From the NCBI GenBank assembly GCA_037957365.1, contig JARHVA010006305.1, positions 1 to 64,000 on the forward strand: 64,000 nt of DNA, read 5' to 3'. Origin of the DNA: Torreya grandis. Taxonomy: Eukaryota; Streptophyta; Pinopsida; Cupressales; Taxaceae. Under the pieces are notes generated by a model that searched no databases, had not been told where the DNA came from, and saw only the letters and a list, made by a program, of their open reading frames with translations. The translations under genes were made by a program, and so were the position numbers. Of the stretch, positions 12,166 to 23,547 are shown piece after piece; within the stretch, counting starts at the first letter, position 1; the number at the start of each line of letters is the position of its first letter.

Positions 12166-13003
12166 GGTTATTTTTATTTGTAAAAATGAGGGAGTTTTGA
12201 ACAATAAAACTTTGTGCAAATTTGGAGTAATTAATACAAGCAGAGAATTTTGAAAGGATTATCTCATTTTGTTTGTGTGATTACTATTATAGCTACTCTC
12301 TCACTTGTCTAATCTAATATTCAAATTTGAATGGTTCTTATGGATTCTTAATGTGCACTTTTTAAATGAATAGTTATCAAAAAAAATTAATGCTAGATTG
12401 ATTGAAGGATATTTGATTCATTTCATTTTCTTTGATTTTCTTGTAGATGTGCTTATGTTATTTACTCATAGTATTAAATATTTAAATTGAATCTAGTTCT
12501 TATTTGCATTATTTTTACATTCCTTAGAAGTTTGATTGATGTGTGATATAATTTTATCTTAAGATATTTTAGTCACATCTTGGTTTTAAGTGCATGTTTA
12601 AATGAAATCTAAACTTTGTCGTAATGTCTAAATCAAAGATCAACAATATATTTCTTCTCTGCCCTACCCTTACTTTTGCTTATTTTTTATCAACTCACTT
12701 TAGATTAGTTTCCATTATGAATCTCCATCCTAGCTTAGACTTTATATTTATATTTTGAGCACAATTCACTTCACTTAGTTTAAATCACTTTCATTTTCAC
12801 AAGTTAGCTATTAGGCCACGATTTCTCCCAACAACCAAAAATTATAAATTTTGTGAAATAGTTCATGTGTTATGACATTATTCCACCAAATATATCAAGA
12901 ATATCACAACCTGTAACTCATGCAATTGATTCTTTGAATCCATAAATGAGAAGTGTTTCTTAATCAATCTAAACCACCTATGATATACTTTCAGGCATCA
13001 ACA

Positions 13004-13597
13004 AGAACTCATTCTGCTAGCACTAGAAGGAGGGCCTTTAGTTATATCTTCATGCATTTGTAGTATCTTTGCTAATTTTAGTGAATTATATTCATATTGT
13101 GTTATTCTTAGCTCAATTGTGTAAAAACCATTGATATTTATCATTTCAGGCCAATCTTTAGGCTCATTTAGTTGAAGATTGTCATTCTTTGAAGATTAAT
13201 AATAAATTGTTGTAAAGGTAGCTTAATCTTTATAAATATTCCATTTTTGAGATTAGTAATAGCAATTGTGTTCAAAGATTTATTAATTCTTTAAAAATTT
13301 AGGTTTATTTGAACTCAAAAGTGTAAAGCTCATTCATATTCACCAATTTAGAGATATCTTTGAGCTAATTTAGTTAAAGATAGTTGTTCTTTGTTAAATG
13401 TTTTTAAAAATTTCTTAAAGTGTAAGTTTGATCATTGTTCTTTGCAAAGATAAGGTTTACACATCATATTTTGAATAGGATTCAAGGTTTATAAGTTGTA
13501 TCTTCCTAGAATTAAGACTAGGTCATGATCTGAATCAAGATTACCTCTCTTTTAATTAGAAGTTCATAGTAAAGCAAGAATAGATAAAGGTAAGCCA
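13004..13597 (+). other. 5' leader of giant element
   Basis: Non-coding, AT-rich leader between the 5' LTR and gag. A recurring GTT(T)GAAGAT(A)GTTGTTCTTTG-like phrase is seen near 13170-13195 and 13375-13395. No tRNA-complementary primer site beginning TGG is visible directly after the LTR. Confidence 0.5.
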
Positions 13598-14750
13598 ATG
13601 ATTTCCAAATTCTGGCCTACTTCACCTATTTGTGGCACTCCTATGATCAATCCTTATCAAGGTATGGCTTGTTTATGTGGATCTTCCATTAGGGTGCCTG
13701 GACTAGTAAATGATTTACCTAAGAACTTTAAAAAATATTTTCCATCTTTGAGTCCTAATAGTGTTGTCACTGCTAAAGAACATATTAAAAGTTTCAAAGC
13801 TACTTTAAGATTATTTAATGTAGTTTGTGAAGATGTTTCATGTAGATTTTTATCATTTAATTTCAAAGATGTTGCATATGAGTTATTTCTCAACCTTCCT
13901 GAGAACTACATCACTAGTTTAAATGATTTTAATAGAATTTTCATTAATCAATTTGGTAAAATCATCAGTCCTTACATTTTTTATCAAAAATTCACCACTG
14001 TAAAGAGAGATTCAAGTGAGACCATTAGAGCCTTTAATGATAGACTATAGAATGTGTTTAGAAGAACCATAGTTTGTTATAGACCTATCAAGGCCTTGGT
14101 TTTATAAATTTACAAGGATGCTTTGGACTCATGACTCATGTGTTTCTTACAAAATCTGTTAGAGTTATAAATATCTTAGCCTTGGCCTATGCTGAAGTTA
14201 TGATAATCAATTATCAAATACAATCTCAAGGTCATCTAGCATATGACATTCCCAATTTTAATCCTAATTTCCCTACATTGAATGTCATTCCAAATGCAAA
14301 TCAAAATGTGCCTACTTTAAATCAAACACTAGTGTTGAACCAATTATCCTTAACTCTTACTCATCCTAGCCAAAATATAGGATTCCTAAATAACAATGAT
14401 AATAGATTTCATCCATGAGATCAAAGAGCCTTGGTTTCAATAACTAATACTAATACTCGAGTTCATAACTTGGAGGCACGACAGAATGAGAATGAATCCA
14501 TACTCAATCTGGTTCAAAAATTAAGCACTGACTTCTTTTAGTTGTAGAAAGAATTAGGTAATACTAGAGAAAACTACAATAGGAACTATTTTTATCAAAT
14601 CCTTAATAGGACTAACAACTAGTTTCACAATGACAACAACAACAATAATGATTCATTTACTAACATGAACAATCCTAAGATAAATATTTTTGATGTAACT
14701 CTAATTGAAGATTACAGGGTTCACAGTACTTTAAAGCATGGTGAGTTAGA
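13598..14750 (+). pseudogene. Ty3/gypsy gag, N-terminal part (split by insertion)
   Basis: ATG 13598 opens 150 codons with a retrotransposon gag domain: TAKEHIKSFKATLRL (about 13770), FLNLPENYITSLNDFNR (about 13885-13935), and FINQFGKIISPYIFYQKFTT (about 13940-14000), then RDSSETIRAFNDRLQNVFRR with one stop. After a frameshift it continues as ALAYAEVMI near 14170 and an Asn/Pro-rich linker to about 14700. The frame is then interrupted at the target duplication TTAGA (14746-14750) and resumes at 31927. Gag would form the virus-like particle core. Stops and shifts make it non-functional. Confidence 0.85.
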
Positions 14751-17658
14751 TGGTGGAGAGTTTTTAATGATGTCATGGTGATGTCATGGAGGATTCCAAA
14801 TTAGTGGATGAAGTTCCTTAATAGTCTAAGTGATAATGATAAATTGTGTAATGTGCTTATCCTAGTATAATTGAAGGAGGCTTGGTTGATCTTCAATTTT
14901 GGCATGGTTAGAGATGTTCAGGGATGAGTATGGTGAGTTGAGGATGTTTAATGAGTTTTATCATAGGTTTTATATGCTTTGATTTATTATGTACATTTAT
15001 GGATTTCATTTGGTTGATCATTGTTTTCATCTAGACATTTTAGGTCTAGTGGTAGAAAATTTGAGTAGGCAGTTTGCTAACATCACCATTGCCACATGTG
15101 GATGTCTTAGGGTGACTTGGTCATATGGTTATGATCACATTTATGCCTAAATATTATTCACTAAATATTAGGTCATGTAAATAAGAATAAAAAAATATTT
15201 TCAAGTTCAAATTTAAGATCCCAAGTAGTTTGATAGTGTTTTCCCATACTTGGCCAAATTTGCATGTGGCAAGAAAGAGTTGAGTAAGTAGTTTGGTGAT
15301 CACATGTATCACACATGTAGATGTTTTTGAATAATTTGATCATATTGGTTTGTTTAATTTTATACCTAGTTAATATGTGCTAAATTTTAGGTCATGAAAT
15401 GAATCACATAAAAATTTATGCATGTGCAAAGTTGGCTTTTAAGACAGTTCTTGACATAGTTGGCTCTGTGGCAGAATAAATCTAAGTGAGTAGATTAATG
15501 GAGTTATATCTCACACATATGAAGGTTTCATGATAATTTTGAAACATGATTGGATTTTATATGTGAGTAGATCATATGGTCCAAATTTTAGATCATTCAT
15601 CTAAGTGTATAAAAAGTTATTGAGGTCCAAAGTTGGCCTTCTAGGAAGATAGCAATGGTCCCCATACTTAGTCTACTTTGCATGATGTTAAAAATCATGA
15701 CCAAATGAAGATCCAATGATTCAAAGGAGATCATAAAATATTGATATAATGGTTCATATTATGAGATATGATTTAAATTTATCTAATGGTTAACAAAGTT
15801 AAATATCACACTCCTTACAAAAGGATCGATAGAGCATGTACATTCCAAGATGTTTGGAAGTAGCAAGATGAGGACAAGTGTTCAAAGTTGAATGTTGAGA
15901 AAAAATAAAGATCAAGTTTATTACAAGGATAGATGATGAGTATGTTTTCATACTGATCAATATCCATGGTGCATATTAAATTCAATATGTCAAAGCGACT
16001 ATTGTCTAGCATTGTTAAAGCAAGGATAATCTCAAAGAGATCAACGAAGCATGTGTGATCAAGATTGCAAGATTGCACAAGATGAGGCCAAGTGTTTTAA
16101 GTTTAAGATTTGGGAAATGGTACAATATGTGTTAAAGTTCAAATAATATCGATGGTTTGTAATTTATATAAGTTGTGAGGATATGAGATGAGAGCATGGT
16201 GACCAAAGTTTAATTGTGACCATTTGAATTCAAATATCTGAAATTAATGAATGAATGACCAGTGTCTGGTTTTTGGGCCATATATTTTGATCTATGTAGA
16301 ATTTACTCATGGTGTAAAAATAAAATTTTAAGAGGAATTCATTGCTAATTTGTAAATATATATTTTAAGGTTTGAAATTGTATATAGTCTAAGTTATGAA
16401 GGTTCAAAGTTGATTATGTTTTTGTGTTTGTTCTGCAAGTAACCCGAGAAGGATAATTGAGATTGTGTTGATGTTGTTTTGATATTTAATGATGAATAGA
16501 TATTGGAGAGTGTTTTATACTCCATGATGATCATATGTATGTATTTTTAGGTGTGATCAATTTATTTTGTGTATAAATAATTCTTAATAAGTTTACTATG
16601 TGTTCATTAATGGTGTCCTTATGAACAAGGCTAATGTTTGAGTTGGTTGACCTTGCATAGAAGAGTGTAATGATGACTATAGGAATTTGAAAATGATAAA
16701 GGGGTCATTTACAGTAGACCTATGCATTTTTAAATGGTCCTATGTTTCTATTTTTCTCATTATTGTGTTAATGGAGTGAATAGGTCTGTATGAGACCTAT
16801 AAGGGTTAGTTTGGCCTAATTAAAAGGGGTTATTTCTTAAAGGTGACCCATGGTTTCTATGTAAATATAATGTGGATGACATTGAGATGTGTTAAAATTA
16901 TATATATGACTTAAGGGTTAAGGCATGCCTATTGGCTAACCAAGATGGTGATGATCATAAATGCTCTATAAATAGTGAAACCAAATGTGATTGTTTCTAG
17001 ACTTGAGTGAGGTGTGTGTGAGAGTATGAGCATTGAAGTGAAGAAGATAGGATAGGTAGTGTGATTATTAAATTAGTTAAAGAGAAGTATAGATTGAGGA
17101 CTATGTGTATGAATTGTCGGTCATAATTATGTTGGTAGAATAGTATATGAGCAAAGGTGAAGAGTGATAATCAGAGGTCCATCATCAAGTTTTGAATACA
17201 TTAGTTTAAAGGTGGATGTGTTCATAGGTTTTGTTGTGTCATCTCAACATATAGGGGGTTTTAACCTCCTTATAAGGTGAAACTTACTAAGGGTTTAGTT
17301 GTTGTGGTAGCTCGGTTAGACATGTGTGGTAGCACCTTGTGGGATTGTAGTCTTAATTAAATAAGGGATGGTAGTTCTTTGATCAGTTATAGATGATCTT
17401 AATTAGATATTGTTATTATATTAAAATAGTCTAATTGAAAGTTCTAGTGGGTTTTATCCCCAAAGAGGGTTTCCCACATATGTCATGTGTTATGTGTTTG
17501 ATCTTGCATGGTCTCTCTTGTTCATTGCTACAAATGATGTGAATGCTTTATGAATGCTTATGGTAATTGATTAAAAGTTTTTGTAAGGATTAAAATTTAA
17601 TTTGGTTTATCTAGGTTCACTAATTCATCCCCCCCTCTCAATAATTATAACCCTAACA
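14751..17658 (+). repeat. Copia 5' LTR (2908 bp)
   Basis: Starts TGGTGGAGAG (mutated TGTTAGAGAG) and ends CCCTAACA. It aligns with 23548-25904 plus 31436-31921. A TATA box TATAAATA lies at 16967-16974, degraded in the 3' copy. No ORF of note. It is unusually long for a copia LTR. Confidence 0.88.
16967..16974 (+). promoter_or_regulatory. TATA box of copia 5' LTR
   Basis: TATAAATA about 690 bp before the LTR end. The 3' LTR has the mutated TATTAATA-like form at the equivalent place near 25730. Confidence 0.5.
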
Positions 17659-17660
17659 GT

Positions 17661-17672
17661 TGGTATTAAAGC
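17661..17672 (+). other. Primer binding site, initiator tRNA-Met type
   Basis: TGGTATTAAAGC two bases after the 5' LTR matches the plant copia site TGGTATCAGAGC with two C/G to T/A changes. Confidence 0.8.
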
Positions 17673-17721
17673 TAGTCCTTTGGTAAAGTCTTGACAACTT
17701 GAAGGTGATCTAAGGTACAAT

Positions 17722-19640
17722 ATGGGTAGTCATCAAGGATGTTTTTATACTAATCAAGCACTGATATTTAATGGATATAATTATGATTTTTGGAGTGCAA
17801 GGATAAGGACATACATTATATCCCTACGGTTTGATTTATGATAATCTATTTTGGATGATTATGTTATTCCTACTACTCCATTTAGTGTTACAGATAAGAA
17901 TTTGTTTGAGAATAATTCTAAGGCAATGAATGCCATTACTTATGGTCTTACAAAGACTGATTTTGCTAAGGTAATCCATTGTAAATTATCTAAATATATA
18001 TGAGATAAAATTTAGATCATTTATGAAGGATATACAAAGGTCAATCTTTCTAAGTTGCAGACTCATAGAAGGAAATTTGAAAGTCTCGAGATGAAGAAAG
18101 AAGATTTTACGACAACTTTTTTACAGAGATTTTATGAGATTTTGAACATCATTAGATGTCTTGGAGAGAACTTTGAAGAATCTACTACATTTCAAAAGTT
18201 ATTAATGTCCCTCTCTCTCAAGTTTGATCCTACAGTATCTACTGTAGAAGAAAGTCATGATCTTACTCAGCTAAAGTTAGATGAATTATAAAGCATACTT
18301 GTTGCCTATGAGATGAGTAAGAATGATGATATACCACCAAAGAAGGAAATAATATTTAAGATAGAGATGAAGCCTACGAATAATTTCCAAGGTAGGAAAC
18401 CTAAGGAGGATGACACTTCTGATATTGATGAGGATGAACTGAATGCTTTATTTACAAGGAAATTGAAAACAATATTAGGCAAGTATAAGGGTAAACTACC
18501 CTTCAAATGCTTCAATGATGGAGAAAAAGGATATTTTGATAGAAAGTACTTTCATAAGCATGATGAAGACCAAGATGAAGACAAAAATACATACAAGTCT
18601 GATAAGAGGAAGAATTTTTTTAGAAAGTATAACAACAACAAGAATATTTTTAAGAACAAGAAGAGTTTATACACTAATAAAGACTATAGCTCATTAGATG
18701 AGAGTGAAGATAGTGACTCAGATTATGATCATGAAGATGCTGCTCTTATTGAAGAAGAATCCCTCTTCATGGCTGAGAAGGGAAGTTGCTCACATCAAAA
18801 GGAGTCTACTTGGAGTGTTTTAGATGATTATGAAGATGAGGTAGACTATGAGACTGCATTGATGAACGCCCTTGAAGAATTTAAGATTGAGAATAAGATT
18901 AACATGAATATGAAGTCACAAATAAAGGAATAAGAGGATAAATTTAGTGTGTATGAATCAATAATGAATGAAGATACCAAAGAGCATGAAGATATGGTCA
19001 TGCATCTTAGTTGTCAATTGGAAATCCTATCTACAAGCCTGAAAGCTAAAGAAGATGAATGTTTAAGGTATGTAATTGAAAATGAGTAATTGAAAGCTAA
19101 GTTAGAGAAGATATCTATTAAGGTAAAATCATTTCTAAGGTTTGAAAATATTTTAGGTGATCTATATAATATTTTGAGTGTTCAAAAGCATGCTAGTGAT
19201 AGAACTAGTCTTGGATATGAAGAAGAAAAAAAAGAATATAACTCAAGACAAGATGAAGACTAATGTGAATAAGGAAAATCATAATTTGAAGACAAATCAC
19301 TAGAAAAATAATAAAGGTGCTGGAAGAATAAAGATAAATCAGATCAAATAGCCAAGTTCCATGAGATATGTAAGTTTCAATGGTTACTATTTCACATGTA
19401 ATCAATATGGGCATAAAATTAGTGAATGCAAGAGACCTATTAGAAATGAGTTTGAATGGATCTATGATGAGGGTCATTAGTCAAAAGTTTTGAACAAAGT
19501 TAAGTTCTTTAATTATCTTAATGTGGGACACTTTACAAACCATTGTCCACATAAGAATAAATAAGGTGAATCCTCTTCAAAAAGAGGAGGTTGTTTCATT
19601 TGTCATGACAAAGGACACATTGAAAGTTTATATTAAAACT
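17722..19640 (+). pseudogene. Copia gag polyprotein (UBN2-type), decayed
   Basis: ATG 17722 (MGSHQGCFYTN) starts a gag: FNGYNYDFWSARIRTYI (about 17770), SKAMNAITYGL (about 17920), then the UBN2 helical region open at 18055-18291 (RKFESLEMKKEDF; LLMSLSLKFDPTVS; LTQLKLDEL). After one stop it is open again at 18313-18933, an acidic and Lys-rich tail with a broken zinc knuckle CFNDGEKGYFDRKYFHK near 18510-18555. A coiled-coil-like stretch follows to about 19240, then two more knuckle-like motifs: CNQYGHKISEC (about 19399-19431) and CFICHDKGHIESLY (about 19593-19634). The missing cysteines and stops show it is dead. A copia pol would be expected next but is not seen. Confidence 0.82.
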
Positions 19641-19773
19641 TAGTAAGAAAAAATGTGTTTCCATCAAGGATTATTATTTGATAAAAATATGATAAGATTT
19701 GACACATTTCTAAGTTATACAATCAAAGGTCATTAAGTCAAAATGAGTTCAATCAGGATCCTAGAGTGCAAAG

Positions 19774-21697
19774 TGTTGACCAATTTTGCCCACAGGCAAA
19801 ATTTTGATCACCTTCTTCCCTTGCTATTCAAAGACAGTCATTTCCAACTTACACAAGTTCAATGCCATTGGTTCTTCATTTGGTTTAGTTATTTGTTTAG
19901 CCCCTTGATTCATCGGCACTTGGTTCATCCTTCGTCAAGTTTAGTTCAGTGCCTAGTTCATTGTTTCGGCCTTGGTTCATCGGCCTAGTCCAAGTTCAAT
20001 ATCCTAGCGGAGAGCAGACACTCCAATTGAAAAGACCAAGTAAGTCCCAACATTGTTTAAGTTCAATTTATCTAAGTCCAAAATTCCTTCAGACTTTTTG
20101 CTCGAAGGAATTCCTTCAGACAAAAAGTCTGAAGGAATTCAGGCGCGCTTCAAAAAACAAAGGCAAGGCCCAGGCAAACATCCACAGACAAATGTCTGTG
20201 GGAAACCATCCACGAACAAAAATTTTATGGGAAAACATCCACAAAAAAATGTCTGTGGGGAAATTGTCTATGAACAAAAGGTTCGTGGAAACCCAGGTAG
20301 CAAAATCAAAGGCAAAGAAAAGCAAATAACCCACCGAAGGACCCCAAAGGGTAGGTGCCCTTGCGGGGGACTCTCGGCCAAATGTAAAGGGGACACTTTC
20401 AAAGAGCCAGAGGGTCACCATTCCCCAAAAAGGTGATAAGAGGAAAGTAAAGCCACAGAGAAGCCATGAAGACCTAATTACATTTTGAAGGGGATGGTGA
20501 CGTCCCAGAGGATGTCAAAATTAACAAAACAAGTTAGCCATTGGTTTTCAAACCAATGACGGTTGTATGAATGTCAAAGTTAGTGAAACAAAATGGTTGT
20601 TTGTTTTCAAACTGAGAGAGAGCTAACCAAGGGGCCATAATGTAGCAACCTACTGAGAATTCACCCCTGAGGGCCAAAGGAGCTAGAAGAGACAAAATTG
20701 AGAAAAGACAAGGAGACACGCATGGAATGAGCAAGCAATTAGTCCAAGTGGCACCAATTTGAGAAGTGACTCTGGTAGGTGAAACAGTTCTTATGAATTG
20801 ATCATTGGGGATGCAAATAGCTAGCAATGCAACTAGTTTCTCCATTTTACATTTAATGAGTAGACAAACTATGTATTGACCTTGAAAAGGTAGACTTAAA
20901 ACAAACAAAGCACATAGCTCATTAATGTTTTCAGCAACTTGTTCTTCCCAATGAAGAGACATGATAGGCGACTTGTAAAAAGGGAGTGCCAAATGGGCCT
21001 CCTCACTTCTCCTATATATTGAAGACTTGTCATTTTAAGAAGGATCTTCCACATTTTGTAGGGCGTAGCTCTAGCAAAATTTCCACCTGAATCAATAAAA
21101 GTAGTTTTACCTCTATCTTGGAGAGACATTTTTGTATGTGTGCTGAGTGTTGATTTGTTTTTGTCATTATTTATTGATGCTTTCACAAGTTTAATACCAA
21201 CGTATATGTTGTCTACAAAGTGCCCTTTCTACAAACTGGTAAGGAGAGTTCTATTTGGAGGTGCAAAAACAAGAGTTACCTTGCAATGTGCATCTCACAG
21301 CACCTTTGGTGAACTTCTATTCTCTATATTTTCATTCAAACCTCCCTGTCAAGCTTTTGCAATCTGGTTCTTCTGCCAAGTGTGAAGTGTATGTATGTAT
21401 TTGTCTAGTTTTAAGTGGGGATGTGAGAAGGTCATTTCATTTTGGTGTATCACCTCCTTAGAGTAGTTTGTATTCCTGTAATCTTTCTCCCTTTTCATCC
21501 CCCCAGTTTATATATCTATACATGTATGTATTTACACTTGCTAGAACAAACATGATGCATCAAAGGGAGCTAGCCCTTATCTAGAGACTCTCCCCTCTAG
21601 CTTCGCCAGTCCCACAGGTGAGAAGGGAGTTTCCATAGTTGCGAGGAGAAGGCAGGAGCTCAGCCTCCTACCAAGGGTGCAATCTCTTGCATCAACA
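19774..21697. mobile_element. Solo LTR (1924 bp), target duplication CAAAG
   Basis: Begins TGTTGACCAATT, ends GCATCAACA, and is flanked by perfect CAAAG copies (19769-19773 and 21698-21702). It interrupts the copia internal region just after gag. There is no second LTR, primer site or pol, so it is a solo LTR left by recombination. The termini TGTTGA...GCATCAACA match those of the giant element LTRs, which suggests the same broad Ty3/gypsy group. It keeps many more CpG dinucleotides than its surroundings and carries an array of hairpins at 20083-20290. A TATA-like CTATATATT lies near 21010. A 152-codon minus-strand ORF at 20534-20992 resembles nothing I know and is probably chance. Confidence 0.85.
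20083..20290. repeat. Array of perfect and near-perfect hairpins in solo LTR
   Basis: Left arm ATTCCTTCAGACTTTTTG (20083-20100) pairs perfectly with 20121-20138, an 18-bp stem. The loop contains the palindrome GAAGGAATTCCTTC (20104-20117). Then come four units of about 30 bp, each a small hairpin: CCACAGACA / TGTCTGTGG (20182-20201), a decayed CCACGAAC unit (from about 20209), a decayed unit ending TGTCTGTGG (about 20234-20259), and TATGAACAAAAGGTTCGTGG (about 20268-20287). Confidence 0.85.
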
Positions 21698-21702
21698 CAA
21701 AG

Positions 21703-22173
21703 AAGAAGACAAGTTAACTAATGGAAACCAAAAGTGGTAAGTGTGAGTCATGATGAGTCTTCTAGTCCAACTAATCTATTTTATATGGTGGAGAATGCTT
21801 CAAAATTTGAAGAGTGCCAATGGTTCTCATTATCTACTCATATTGAGAATAAAGAGACCAAGCTCAAGGAGAAGACCAAGATACTGGTTGAGTCTAGTTC
21901 TGAGATATGTAAGGATCCATGTGAACATCCTACCATTTTTTAGCATGTATCATGAAAAAAAATCAATTGTCAATACTAAGAGATGAGGTTTCTAACTACA
22001 AGGTGGTTTCTTCAAATGAAAATATATGTTATGAATCTATGTTGTCTTCTTATGTTGTCAATCCAATCATAGAAGAGAAAGAGAGTGATTTAAAAAAGGA
22101 ACTAGTTGTCATAATTCAAATTGAGAAGAAGAAGAAAAAAGCAAGAGATCTTATAGCTATAAGAGGATTCTAG
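21703..22173 (+). pseudogene. Downstream part of copia polyprotein, unrecognised
   Basis: After the solo LTR the copia internal region shows a run open at 21734-21943 (DESSSPTNLFYMVENASKF) and another at 21952-22173 ending EKKKKKARDLIAIRGF. The two are in different frames. Composition is polar, Ser/Glu/Lys-rich. There is no copia protease, GKGH-type integrase or reverse transcriptase motif. It may be the tail of the gag polyprotein or a remnant spacer. Confidence 0.4.
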
Positions 22174-23547
22174 TGGTTACTAAGGAGATGTGATCTACTC
22201 TTGGCTTCACTTTGTTTTAGAGCATTGTGGTGCAAAATATGTCTCTATCTATGCTTCTTAAGAGACTCCTTTCAATGGAGAAGAAAGTGATGTTGTGGTG
22301 TTCTTGAAATTTTCCTAAAGGGCTAGAGATGAGTGTTTTTCAATTGGATCAGGTATGTCTAAGTAGAAGATATGTTGTATTGATGTTAGAGTGATGTAAT
22401 AATTGTATATGGTTAGTTTGTAAGGTCAAATTGAAGGTTTTCAAGTGCAAATAAAGGATTTATGATTTGTTAAGATGATCAGTTTACATAGAAAGTTTTT
22501 TGACCTTATTATAGCATGATCCAGATGTTTTTATGGTCTAAAGGTCTATAAAAAGTTTTAGAGATGTGCATTTATTAGAAGGAGGTTTGTTGACTCTGTT
22601 TGTTTTGAGATTCTAGGGTTTTGGGCTATGATATAAAAGTGATTTTCCTTATGATTTGATATCTAAGGCTTATTAATAGGATAAATGGGCCAAATGGTAT
22701 TTCAAATCATGCTTCATATATATTTTAAGATTTGTGGTTTTCAAATTATTCATGTTTTTGTCGAGATAGAGGCCTAATTAGCAAGTTGGTTTGTGAAGGA
22801 AGTATATTGCATAGGATGATCTAGTTTTTAAAAAATGGTTTGATTAAGGGGGAATATGAGAGTGATCTAAATATGATGTTTTAGGTCTTGAATGTGTTTC
22901 TAATAAATGTTGTGGGCTCTACAAGTTCTAGGTAGGGCTACAAGGAGACTAGACAGGCCTAGTAAGAACAAGAGTGATTTTGATCAGTTTCTCCAAAATA
23001 TCAAGGAATGAGTATTTCAAGGTGAGTTCATAGGTTGGTTAAGTGTATATTTCCTATTTGGTTAGTGGCATTAAGTTTTTTTGATGATCCTTGAGGTGGC
23101 TTAAGAGAGAAGGTTAGTAATCCTATATAGAGGTTTTTCATGGTCTATGGAGATCTGAAGATGCTTAGGAGGTGAAATTGTTTATAAATATTATGGGGAG
23201 TCCCTCTTAGATGTTTCTTGGTGATTTCCATCATATTTAATTATTTTATGTGTTCTTTCTTCATTGGTTTCAATGTTTGGTTGAAGAGAGTATTGGCATA
23301 GAGCAAGAGGAAGTTATCAAGGCAAAAAGACATAGGCTCAAGGTAATGGGGAGTTTATATCATCTTTATAAGGTGGTCATATTTTTTTGATGGTATTTTT
23401 AGGTCCTAAAAATTATTTGGTGCCCACTTTTTCATTGTGTCAAAGGGGGAGAAAGTTCTTATTTTAGGAGTGCTTGAATAGAGATAAGGAAGTTGATTTG
23501 TATATTTCTATATGATGGTTGTTGACATCAATGACAAAGGGTGATAT
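22174..23547 (+). other. Copia 3' untranslated segment with polypurine tract
   Basis: About 1.37 kb without a supported ORF. The last bases GACAAAGGGTGATAT (about 23533-23547), directly before the 3' LTR start TGTTAGAG, fit a polypurine tract with one or two transitions. Confidence 0.55.

Larger units (their letters stand above)
6953..13003 (+). repeat. 5' LTR of giant Ty3/gypsy element (6051 bp)
   Basis: Aligns along its whole length with 38426-44447. Landmarks are CCTTAATGCTAATTT (7204 / 38677), AATTCATAGCAATG at the ORF start (8847 / 40306), and ACTTTCAGGCATCAACA at the end (12987 / 44431). About 1.9 kb of noncoding sequence is followed by a 3.1 kb relic ORF, then a TATA box and about 0.85 kb of R/U5. 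It is unusually long for an LTR, and the homology ends sharply at both sides. Confidence 0.85.

Noticed and set aside
13004..13040. Primer binding site for the giant element
   Set aside because: No TGG-starting tRNA complement follows the LTR end; I did not assign one rather than force a weak match.
20083..20290. CRISPR-like array
   Set aside because: Unit spacing is irregular, there are no unique spacers or cas genes, and the surrounding DNA is plant retrotransposon; these are hairpins in an LTR.
19949..20436. Two overlapping plus-strand ORFs of about 126 codons
   Set aside because: They translate the hairpin array and have no family resemblance; overlap in two frames and on the minus strand suggests base composition, not coding.
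20534..20992. 152-codon minus-strand ORF in the solo LTR
   Set aside because: No motif, no second copy, and it lies within an LTR; likely chance in a more GC-rich segment.
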